The translations under genes and the position numbers were made by a program. The notes under the pieces were generated by a model. It was not told where the DNA came from. It saw only the letters and a list, made by a program, of their open reading frames with translations, and did no database searches. Shown one piece after another: positions 5,900 to 13,122 of a stretch of 34,726 nt of DNA. The stretch is from the NCBI GenBank assembly GCA_002419025.1, contig DIFG01000063.1:1-34726 (forward strand). The letters are read 5' to 3'. Each line of letters begins with the position of its first letter. Position 1 is the stretch's first letter. Origin of the DNA: Deltaproteobacteria bacterium UBA5754. Its GTDB lineage: Bacteria > Desulfobacterota > Dissulfuribacteria > Dissulfuribacterales > UBA5754.

Positions 5900-8146
5900 T
5901 TAGAGAGAGCTGTATTTTTTCCTCAAACGGTGGCGCACTACTTCAGCCAGCGTGTTGAAGAGGAAGGTCAGGCCGAAAAGGACGAGTCCTGAGAGAAAAA
6001 GGATGCGGAAATGGGTGCTCGCCACCTCTGCCTCAGGCATCTCAACGGCAATGTTCGCGGAAAGGGAACGGAATCCCTGAAAGATGTTGAAGTCCATGAT
6101 TGGGGTGTTTCCCGTTGCCATGAGAACGATCATGGTCTCGCCCACAGCCCTGCCGAGTCCCATCATGATCGCTGAAAAGATCCCGGGGCTTGCCGTAAGC
6201 AGCACTATCTTCTGCAAGGTCTGCCAGGGTGTGGCCCCGAGGGCGAGGGATCCCTGAGTGAGGTGTTTGGGGACCCCGAAGATGGCGTCTTCCGTTATGG
6301 AGAAGATGGTGGGTATCACGGCAAAGCCCATAGCGATGCCAACTATGAGGCAGTTTCGCTGGTCGTAGGTTATTCCGAGGTCGTGAGTGATCCATTCGCG
6401 TATGTTTCCACCAAAAAAGACGTCTTCGATCCCGGGAGCGAGCGCATGAGCAATGAAGCCCGTAATGATAACGATGGGAACGAGGAGTGCGGCCTCCCAT
6501 CCCTCGGGTATGCGGCTTCGCATGTCAAAAGGGAGTAGGGACCAGAGGTACGAAACGAGGAAAATCACAGGAAATGTCAAGAAGATGTTGAGGAAGATTT
6601 CTGTGAGATGTGCCTCTGCGTAAGGGGCGAGCCAGAGGCCGGCTAAAAATCCGAGAATGACTGTGGGAAGGGCCTCCATGATCTCAATCGAAGGTTTGAC
6701 TATCTGCCTCATCTCCGGACGCATGAAATGTGCGGTGTAAATGGCGCCGAGGATCGAGAGCGGGATGGCGAAAAGCATGGCGTAGAAGGCGGCCTTGAGG
6801 GTCCCGAAGGTTATGGGGACGAGGCTGAACTTGGGCTCGAAGTCGTCGGTCGCGGCGGATGACTGCCAGACATAGGCGGGTTTTTCGTAATCCTCGTACC
6901 AAACCTTCTGCCACAGGGTATGCCATGAGATATCGGGATGTTCGTTGTCCACGAGCCTGAACTGTATCGCGTCCCCGGCATGGGCGAGAAGTGCGTCGGC
7001 CCTTGGGCTCACAGCCATGCTCGTTATGCCTGCGGGTGAGAGCTCTTGTGTGAGGAGCACGCGGTGGGCGGTCGCGTGGTAGATCCCGAGCACGCCCTCG
7101 GCATCGTAGGTCAGGAAGCCCTTGCGTCCGTATTCGGGTTTAATGCCTGTTATGGGCGCGTTCTGGGCATGAAAATCCCGAATGAAGGTCAATTCAGGGA
7201 TTCCCTTGTCAGATCTCACAGGAAACCACTGGGCTATCCGGCCAGTGGATGTCCCGCATATGAGGGAGATGCCCCCTGTGAGAAGGGTGATGGCCGTCAA
7301 TTCTTCATCCGGCGCTGTCACGCGCACAGACTGGATCTTCTGTGGGGTCCCCGCCTCCGTGATGTCAAAAAAGTCCACCTCGCCCGACCGGTACGCCACA
7401 TACAAGGATCGCTGAAGCGGAGGGACGAGGAGTTCGAGAATAGGGCCGTGAGTGTCCCCCGCCGTGGCGTGGGTGATGTCAAGGCGCACCTCGTCTGAAA
7501 GAAAGGATCGGATCCGGCCGATTCGGACGACCTCTACGGAACCTGAGTCCGCCACACCCGCGAGGGTGCCACTGTCCTCGTCTGCCTGAACGGCGAGGTG
7601 GACAAGGGCGCCATGGGCGGTCACGGACAGGGGTGTCTCACCGAAAGGATAAGAAACGTGAGGTGTTATGAGGCGTTTGTCGCCCGGATACGTAACTGTG
7701 TAGAAATGTTGACCGATTAGGGCCGATCCGTCCGAAAGCCCATATGCGAAGATGCCGCTGCTGGGAGAACCCGTGGCAAAGGATGTGATCCTAGTGCCAT
7801 GTGGAATGGGGGCAACCTGTTCAAGAACGATGTGGCCGTTTGATGTATCGAAAAAGGTGATCTTCCCGTCGTCAGTGAATCGGGAACCGATCTCGTGCTG
7901 TTCCTCCATGGCAAGATGCAGAGTCTGCGATCCGGTCGGCCCTGGAATGGGATAGGAGACCCCTTTGGAGATATGGGCAGGGCGGAAGAGTGGGATGACG
8001 ACGGAAAATAGGTAGAGAAAGATGAGAAGGAGGGCGATGATGACACCAACGCCGCCTATCGCGACACCGTAGCGGGCGAGCACGTCCTTTGTCATGCGCC
8101 ACGTGCGAAGCCTCACCGTCGAGGTCATATGTGTTGTATTTTCCAT
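5900..8146 (-). CDS. pstC: Phosphate ABC permease PstC, long form
   Basis: 748 residues from the chosen ATG, more than twice classical PstC. A membrane anchor at about 26-54 is followed by about 380 periplasmic residues with repeated short strands such as GKITFFDTSNGHIVL, GSVEVVRIGRI, GEVDFFDI and GILSLIC-like turns, reading as a beta-propeller-like (WD40/YVTN-like) domain. The C-terminal permease domain (about 450-740) has the docking loop GSLALGATPWQTLQKIVLL. A GTG at 8203 would add 19 residues but lies within a terminator-like hairpin, so ATG 8146 (or ATG 8128) is more likely. It pairs with the long PstA in the phosphate importer. Confidence 0.9.
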   Translation of the reverse strand: MENTTHMTSTVRLRTWRMTKDVLARYGVAIGGVGVIIALLLIFLYLFSVVIPLFRPAHISKGVSYPIPGPTGSQTLHLAMEEQHEIGSRFTDDGKITFFDTSNGHIVLEQVAPIPHGTRITSFATGSPSSGIFAYGLSDGSALIGQHFYTVTYPGDKRLITPHVSYPFGETPLSVTAHGALVHLAVQADEDSGTLAGVADSGSVEVVRIGRIRSFLSDEVRLDITHATAGDTHGPILELLVPPLQRSLYVAYRSGEVDFFDITEAGTPQKIQSVRVTAPDEELTAITLLTGGISLICGTSTGRIAQWFPVRSDKGIPELTFIRDFHAQNAPITGIKPEYGRKGFLTYDAEGVLGIYHATAHRVLLTQELSPAGITSMAVSPRADALLAHAGDAIQFRLVDNEHPDISWHTLWQKVWYEDYEKPAYVWQSSAATDDFEPKFSLVPITFGTLKAAFYAMLFAIPLSILGAIYTAHFMRPEMRQIVKPSIEIMEALPTVILGFLAGLWLAPYAEAHLTEIFLNIFLTFPVIFLVSYLWSLLPFDMRSRIPEGWEAALLVPIVIITGFIAHALAPGIEDVFFGGNIREWITHDLGITYDQRNCLIVGIAMGFAVIPTIFSITEDAIFGVPKHLTQGSLALGATPWQTLQKIVLLTASPGIFSAIMMGLGRAVGETMIVLMATGNTPIMDFNIFQGFRSLSANIAVEMPEAEVASTHFRILFLSGLVLFGLTFLFNTLAEVVRHRLRKKYSSL

Positions 8147-8190
8147 CAGAGCCTGTAGGTCTGGGGTTTGCCTGGGAGATGAGCGTCGCT

Positions 8191-8229
8191 TAAAAACGGG
8201 CACCCCTCTGGTTGGTGAGGGGCGCCCGT
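8191..8229 (-). terminator. Hairpin plus U-run between pstS and pstC
   Basis: On the minus strand a 13-bp stem (arms 8217-8229 and 8196-8208, one G-U pair) with an 8-nt loop runs into TTTTT. It sits after pstS and just before pstC. It fits an intrinsic terminator that lets only part of the transcripts continue, giving more PstS than permease. Confidence 0.7.
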
Positions 8230-8248
8230 GGGTTCGAATCTATAAGTA

Positions 8249-8357
8249 GGGAACCTGGGAAAATCGTCCTTTCGCCCTATGACTCGTTACTCGCCCGCCT
8301 GTTGTCAGACAGGGCAGGCAGGGCGAGTAGGGAAGAGCTCATTTTTCAATGTTCCTC
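8249..8357. mobile_element. Family B palindromic element, copy 1 (short)
   Basis: About 109 bp. It starts GGGAACCTGGGAAAAT and ends with the degenerate complement CATTTTTCAATGTTCCTC, with an internal CTCGCCCGCCTG hairpin. It is shorter and more diverged than the copies at 16278 and 31406. It starts 13 bp after the pstS stop, so it will fold at the 3' end of the pstS message. Confidence 0.6.
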
Positions 8358-8370
8358 AAATTTTAAGTCC

Positions 8371-9354
8371 TTATAAGATCTTAGCCAATTCTTTCTTGGC
8401 GATGTCTGCCGGAAGGGGGACGAACCCGTCCTTCACGACGACTTCTTGTCCTTGCTTGGAGAGAACGAGCTTGATGAATTCCTGCTCAAGGGGCGGGAGG
8501 GGCTTGTTAGGGGCCTTGTTCACGTAGATGTAAAGCGGACGTGAGAGGGGATAGGTCCCATTGAGCGCGGTCTCGTTGGTGGGTTCGATGAACTTCTCAC
8601 CAGGCTTGGCGGCGAGAGGCACGGTCCTGACTCCGGCCGTCCGGTAGCCGATGCCTGAGTATCCGATACCGTTCTTGGAGGCGCTGACGGACTGGACAAC
8701 GGAAGCGGAGCCGGGCTGTTCGTTGACGGTCGGCTTGTAGTCACCCTTGCAGAGGGCATGCTCCTTGAAATATCCGTATGTGCCAGAGACGGAATTCCGT
8801 CCGAAGAGCTGGATGGACTGCTTTGCAAGATCGCCTCCAACCCCGAGCTGGCCCCACGTGGTGATGTCCTCATGGTATCCGCACTTTCGCGTCGAGGAGA
8901 AGATGGCGTCCACCTGGGGTATGGTAAGTCCTTTGATGGGATTGTCCTTGTTCACGTACACGGCGATGGTGTCGATGGCCACGATGATGGGGGTGGGCTT
9001 GTAGCCGTACTTGTCCTCGAAAGCCTTGATCTCCTTATCCTTCATGGCCCGGCTCATGGGGCCGAGGTTGGAGGCGCCTTCCGTGAGGGCTGGGGGCGCG
9101 GTGGAGGATCCCGCGGCCTGAATCTGGATGTTGACATTGGGATAAAAGCGCTTGAACTCCTCCTGCCACATGGTCATGAGGTTGGCGAGGGTGTCGGATC
9201 CGACACTTGAGAGGTTTCCGGAGATCCCGCTCGCCTTTTTGTATTCGGGGAGGGCTGGATCCACCTTGACCTCGGCGGAAACCGCCCAAGCGCCCCCGAA
9301 GACAGCTGTTGCTGCGCATACACCGAGAAACTTTCGTACCTTTGACTTCATCAT
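8371..9354 (-). CDS. pstS: Phosphate ABC substrate-binding protein PstS
   Basis: 327 residues. A Sec signal peptide (basic start, hydrophobic core to about residue 25, cleavage near VSA/EV at 27) directs it to the periplasm. The mature part begins with the PstS-type SVGSDTLANLM phosphate loop, then AAGSSTAPPAL and the later GRNSVSGTYGYF loop, all typical ligand-binding turns. It captures phosphate for PstC/PstA. AGGAGG lies 7 nt before the ATG; a second ATG follows directly. It leads the pst operon and is preceded by a Pho box (9404-9432), so induction at low phosphate is expected. A palindromic element and a terminator-like hairpin follow. Confidence 0.95.
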   Translation of the reverse strand: MMKSKVRKFLGVCAATAVFGGAWAVSAEVKVDPALPEYKKASGISGNLSSVGSDTLANLMTMWQEEFKRFYPNVNIQIQAAGSSTAPPALTEGASNLGPMSRAMKDKEIKAFEDKYGYKPTPIIVAIDTIAVYVNKDNPIKGLTIPQVDAIFSSTRKCGYHEDITTWGQLGVGGDLAKQSIQLFGRNSVSGTYGYFKEHALCKGDYKPTVNEQPGSASVVQSVSASKNGIGYSGIGYRTAGVRTVPLAAKPGEKFIEPTNETALNGTYPLSRPLYIYVNKAPNKPLPPLEQEFIKLVLSKQGQEVVVKDGFVPLPADIAKKELAKIL

Positions 9355-9387
9355 GTCATTACCTCCTATATGGGAATGTTGCTGACA

Positions 9388-9432
9388 AGTATACAGATCC
9401 TATTCCGTCTGTCTTGTTACAATTTTGTGACA
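9388..9432 (-). promoter_or_regulatory. Pho box and -10 of pstS
   Basis: On the minus strand TGTCACA (9426-9432) and TGTAACA (9415-9421) are 11 bp apart, with a weak third unit (9404-9410) in register. A good -10 TATACT (9388-9393) follows 10 bp after the third unit. The box overlaps the last codons and stop of acpS: the TAA stop lies inside TGTAACA. Confidence 0.8.
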
Positions 9433-9812
9433 ATCGATCCCTCAATCACGACCACCGCGCCTGCGTATTCGGCCTCGTGCGTGAGACTCAGATGGAATTT
9501 CTCCGCTCCCATTATCTTTGCGTGCTCAGCAGTGTATCCGCCGAGCCTCAGGACGGGTCTGCCGGAAGGATCGTGGACGACCTCCATCTGCCGCCACGAA
9601 ACCCCATGGCGCATCCCTGTTCCGAGGGCCTTGGAACAGGCCTCCTTTGCGGCGAACCGGGCGGCAAGGGCGGCCTTTTCATTGGATCGGCCCATGCAAA
9701 AACCGAGTTCAGCCGGGGTGTAGATCCTTTCCAGGAAACGCAATCCCCAGCGTCCGACCGCCTGTTCGAGCCTCAGGATGGAAACGAGGTCGATCCCGAT
9801 GCCGAGGACCAT
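9417..9812 (-). CDS. acpS: Holo-[acyl-carrier-protein] synthase AcpS
   Basis: 131 residues, normal length. It transfers 4'-phosphopantetheine from CoA to the serine of acyl carrier protein, needed for fatty-acid and lipid A synthesis. The family signatures are present: GIGIDLV with metal ligand D8, and ARFAAKEACSKALG with E57; HLSLTHE near the end is also conserved. It starts 3 bp after the stop of the ybeY-pdxJ gene, a common pdxJ-acpS arrangement. Its last codons double as the pstS Pho box. Confidence 0.96.
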   Translation of the reverse strand: MVLGIGIDLVSILRLEQAVGRWGLRFLERIYTPAELGFCMGRSNEKAALAARFAAKEACSKALGTGMRHGVSWRQMEVVHDPSGRPVLRLGGYTAEHAKIMGAEKFHLSLTHEAEYAGAVVVIEGSIVTKL

Positions 9813-9815
9813 TGC

Positions 9816-10982
9816 CTATGCGGGCCGTCCGGTCTTGACGATGGCCGCCATTTCCCGTACGGAGCGCTCGAGGCCCACGAGGATCGAGCGCGCCATTATG
9901 GAATGGCCGATGCTGAATTCCTCGATCTCGGCGACCGCTGCGAGTCGGGCCGTGTTCCGGTAGGTGAGGCCGTGCCCTGCGTGGACGCGCAGCTCCAGAT
10001 CCCGTGCATGCCGCGCCGAGGCGACGATCGTGTCGAATTCCTCCTCGATCGCTATAGGAGATCTGGCCTCGGCGTATCTCCCTGTGTGGATCTCGACGCA
10101 TTCAGCCCCTGCCTTTTGGGCGGAATCGATCTGATGCATCTCGGGGTCCACGAAGAGGCTCACCGGGATACCGGCTTCGTGGAGCCGGGCGACGGCCTCC
10201 CTGATGTGGGCAAGGTTGCCGGCCACGTCGAGACCCCCCTCTGTGGTGAGCTCCTTTCGTTTCTCCGGGACCAGGGTGACGATATCGGGCCGAATGGTCG
10301 CGGCAATGCCGATCATCTCGTCTGTCGCAGCCATTTCCAGGTTGAGCCGGGTCTGGACGACCTCCCGGAGGATCCGGACATCCCGGTCCTGGATGTGGCG
10401 CCGGTCTTCCCGGAGATGTACGACGATTCCGTCAGCGCCAGCGAGTTCGACGATCCCTGCCGCGGTGACAGGGTCTGGCTCTACAGTGCCCCGGGCCTGC
10501 CGCAGGGTAGCCACGTGATCGATGTTGATGCACAGGTCTGCCATGGTTTTCTCCCTGTGAAGAAGGTCGATGAGTTCTGCCTCGAGCATGGCCATGCGAT
10601 GGGCCTCATACGGACCCAGTTCATGGTCCTCCCCAAGAAGATGGGCGATGCCGTGGACGAGGAGCGTCTCGATCCGTGCGTCGATTCCCGTTCCATGCTC
10701 CTCAGCCTCCCGGCGGGCCGTCTCCATGGAGATGGCCACGTCCCCGAGAAACCCTCCCCTCATCTCCTCGGGAAGGGGGCCGGAAGGAGGAAACGCGAGG
10801 ACGTTCGTGGGCCGGGGGGCGGAACGCCACCTGGCGTTCAGTTCCCGGATTCCAGGGTCATCTGTGAGGAGGACATCCACTTCACCCTCCGTTCTCCCTA
10901 TGGCGCGGAGAAGGATCTGTCTTGCGCGCTCGATGCGCACGGTATTGACGGTAAAGGGAAGACGGGAATCAATGCGTATCAT
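9816..10982 (-). CDS. ybeY-pdxJ: YbeY-PdxJ fusion (rRNA-maturation RNase + PNP synthase)
   Basis: One uninterrupted frame of 388 residues. Residues 1-146 are YbeY, the metal-dependent endoribonuclease of 16S rRNA maturation, with the zinc motif HGIAHLLGEDH (110-120) and the usual EAHRMAMLEAELI end. Residues 147-388 are PdxJ, which makes pyridoxine 5'-phosphate from 1-deoxyxylulose-5-phosphate and 3-amino-2-oxopropyl phosphate; it begins MADLCINIDHVATLRQARG and is full length. No stop lies between them. An internal GGGAG six bases before the PdxJ ATG (10544) could also give free PdxJ. The ATG at 10982 overlaps the phoH-like gene by 14 bp. A sequencing indel removing the ybeY stop cannot be excluded, though the junction is clean. 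Confidence 0.9.
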   Translation of the reverse strand: MIRIDSRLPFTVNTVRIERARQILLRAIGRTEGEVDVLLTDDPGIRELNARWRSAPRPTNVLAFPPSGPLPEEMRGGFLGDVAISMETARREAEEHGTGIDARIETLLVHGIAHLLGEDHELGPYEAHRMAMLEAELIDLLHREKTMADLCINIDHVATLRQARGTVEPDPVTAAGIVELAGADGIVVHLREDRRHIQDRDVRILREVVQTRLNLEMAATDEMIGIAATIRPDIVTLVPEKRKELTTEGGLDVAGNLAHIREAVARLHEAGIPVSLFVDPEMHQIDSAQKAGAECVEIHTGRYAEARSPIAIEEEFDTIVASARHARDLELRVHAGHGLTYRNTARLAAVAEIEEFSIGHSIMARSILVGLERSVREMAAIVKTGRPA

Positions 10983-11958
10983 CGCCCTGTTCTTTTTCCC
11001 TTTCTTCGTATGCCTGGATGATGCGGCTGACGAGCTTGTGCCGGACCACGTCCTTTTTGGTAAACGTGACGAATGCGATTCCGGGAATGTCCCGAAGGAT
11101 ACGAGCGGCCTCGATGAGTCCGGATGCCCGTTTGTCCGGGAGGTCGATCTGGGTGACGTCACCGGTGATGACCGCCTTGGATCGATATCCGAGCCGGGTC
11201 AGGAACATCTTCATCTGCTCCGAGGTGGTGTTCTGGGCCTCATCGAGGATGATGAAGGCATCGTTCAGGGTCCGCCCCCGCATGAATGCGAGGGGCGCTA
11301 CTTCTATGACGCGTCTTTCGATGAGATTGGCCACCCGGTCGAAGGCGAGCATGTCGTATAGGGCGTCGTAGAGCGGACGAAGGTATGGGTTGACCTTTTC
11401 GGCCAGGTCCCCTGGAAGGAATCCGAGACGTTCCCCGGCCTCCACCGCAGGCCGCGTGAGGATGATTCGCTTGATCTCGTCCCGCAGGAGAAAGGAGACG
11501 GCCATGGCCATGGCGAGATAGGTCTTTCCTGTCCCCGCAGGCCCGATGGCGAAGACGACGTCGTGGTTTCGAATCGCGTCTGTGTATTCCTTCTGGGCGA
11601 TGCCTTTAGGGGTGACGATCCTCTTGCCCGAATGGATGAAGAGTTTGTCAAGGAGGATCCCCTTGAGATCGGCCTCCGGGTTCTCCTGGAGGATCCTGAG
11701 CGCGTGGTCCACATCCCTCGGCGTGGGGTGAAAACCGGATTCGACGAGTCCGTAAAGTTCTTCACAGGCGCGGGCCCCGAGTTCGATGTCCGGGGTCTCT
11801 CCGGTAATGGTGACCTGATTTCCCCGCGCGTGAATGGATACGCCGAGAAATTCCTCGATCTTTTTCAGGTTCGCCCCGTGCTCGCCGAAAAACTCCGGGA
11901 CGAGAGCCGTGTCTTCGAAGGTAAGCTGTTTAGTGCGGACAGGAAGGGGTTTTGTCAC
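10969..11958 (-). CDS. ybeZ: PhoH-like ATPase YbeZ
   Basis: 329 residues, usual length. An N-terminal KH-like region (about 20-75, GEHGANLKKIEEFLGVSI) is followed by a PhoH NTPase domain: Walker A GPAGTGKT (139-146), the motif TRPAVEAGERLGFLPGD and Walker B FIILDEAQN. YbeZ works with YbeY in ribosome quality control and rRNA processing, and the gene overlaps ybeY here, the standard order. The name PhoH reflects family history; no Pho box was seen before it. Confidence 0.95.
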   Translation of the reverse strand: MTKPLPVRTKQLTFEDTALVPEFFGEHGANLKKIEEFLGVSIHARGNQVTITGETPDIELGARACEELYGLVESGFHPTPRDVDHALRILQENPEADLKGILLDKLFIHSGKRIVTPKGIAQKEYTDAIRNHDVVFAIGPAGTGKTYLAMAMAVSFLLRDEIKRIILTRPAVEAGERLGFLPGDLAEKVNPYLRPLYDALYDMLAFDRVANLIERRVIEVAPLAFMRGRTLNDAFIILDEAQNTTSEQMKMFLTRLGYRSKAVITGDVTQIDLPDKRASGLIEAARILRDIPGIAFVTFTKKDVVRHKLVSRIIQAYEEREKEQGDDTH

Positions 11959-11980
11959 GTCTTTCTTCTTGGTTTTCAGG

Positions 11981-12913
11981 TCAGAACATCCGTTTTTTCA
12001 CGAAGATATACGCGACGAGCCCGGATAGAAGAAAGGCGAAGAGCATGGTGAAGAGAAAGGCATGGGGGGATGACTGAAAGGGCAGGGAGACGTTCATCCC
12101 GTAGATGCTTGCGATCAGATTGGGAAACATGAGGACGATGGTCGCGGCTGTGAGGAACTTCATGACGATGTTGAGGTTGTTGGATATGACAGATGCATAG
12201 GCGTCCATCATGCCGCTCAGGATGTCGCTGTAGATCTTCGCCATCTCGATGGCCTGTTGGTTTTCGATCTGGGCGTCCTCGAGGATCTCTTCGTTTTCTT
12301 CGCTTATGGGCATGTAGCGGCCGCTTTGGAGCCGCGCCATCACGATGTCGTTCGCCTTGAGACTCGTGTTGAAATAGACGAGGCTTTTTTCCAGGTTCAG
12401 GAGCTTTATGAGTTCCTTGTTGCGGACGGAGCGATGGAGTTCGGTCTCATATTCGTTCGTCAGCCGGTCGATGAGCCGAAGATGCCTGAGGTAGTGGTTA
12501 GCGGTCCGCAGAAAGATATGAAGGACGAAGCGGTTGCGGTCCTCGAGAATGCGGTGCGCGTCCTTTATTTCCGAAATGGTCCCGAAAAAGGGGGGTTCTT
12601 TCAGGCAGACCGTGACGACCCGGTCATGGGTGAGGATGATCCCGAGGGGGATGGTTTCGTAGCGGACATATTCACCCTCGTGGCGGGGGTCGGGTATCTT
12701 TATTGTGATGAGGACCTGTCCCTCATCCTTTTCCACACGGGAGGTTTCCTCCTCATCGAGGGGATATCTGAGAAATTCGGGGAGTATCCCAAGCTGCTGG
12801 ATGACGAGTTCCTGTTCCTCTGGGGTGGGGGCGACGAGATTGATCCACGTCCCGTCCACGATGTCGGGACAGCTCTCGATCTTTTCCCCAGTGGATCGGA
12901 ATGAGGTAAGCAT
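11981..12913 (-). CDS. corA: CorA-family magnesium/cobalt transporter
   Basis: 310 residues. A large N-terminal cytoplasmic domain with the long helix (NRFVLHIFLRTANHYLRHL onwards) is followed by two C-terminal membrane segments. The first ends in the selectivity motif YGMN, and the protein ends in basic KKRMF, as in CorA. It conducts Mg2+ (or Co2+/Ni2+) across the inner membrane as a pentamer. ATG 12913 is chosen because GGGAG precedes it; the longer frame upstream looks non-coding. A promoter at 12991-13019 suggests it is transcribed alone or together with the ybeZ group downstream (22-bp gap). Confidence 0.92.
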   Translation of the reverse strand: MLTSFRSTGEKIESCPDIVDGTWINLVAPTPEEQELVIQQLGILPEFLRYPLDEEETSRVEKDEGQVLITIKIPDPRHEGEYVRYETIPLGIILTHDRVVTVCLKEPPFFGTISEIKDAHRILEDRNRFVLHIFLRTANHYLRHLRLIDRLTNEYETELHRSVRNKELIKLLNLEKSLVYFNTSLKANDIVMARLQSGRYMPISEENEEILEDAQIENQQAIEMAKIYSDILSGMMDAYASVISNNLNIVMKFLTAATIVLMFPNLIASIYGMNVSLPFQSSPHAFLFTMLFAFLLSGLVAYIFVKKRMF

Positions 12914-12990
12914 TCCATTTCTCCCGGCCTTTGGACACGTAATGTTCACCGGCTTTTCGACGGCTAAAGGGACACATAAAATAAGTAAGG

Positions 12991-13019
12991 ATACTACACC
13001 CCGGACAGGGGAGCGACAA
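12991..13019 (-). promoter_or_regulatory. Candidate corA promoter
   Basis: Minus-strand -35 TTGTCG (13014-13019), a 17-bp spacer and -10 TAGTAT (12991-12996), about 80 bp before the corA start. Confidence 0.5.
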
Positions 13020-13122
13020 GCTTGGCAAAGGGACAACGATGCCGATACGGACGCGGCCATGGCCGTCTATGAGGTCCGCCTTTTGACGAGGCGTCACTCC
13101 CTCCCGAGGATCCATCCACGTT

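Noticed and set aside
8216..8242. tRNA-like GTGGGTTCGAATC next to the pstS-pstC hairpin
   Set aside because: The T-arm-like sequence does not continue into an acceptor stem or CCA, and no anticodon arm fits; the hairpin beside it explains the pairing.
9309..11021. Long plus-strand frame of 570 codons
   Set aside because: It is the antisense shadow of acpS, pdxJ and ybeY, with no family resemblance and unnatural composition.
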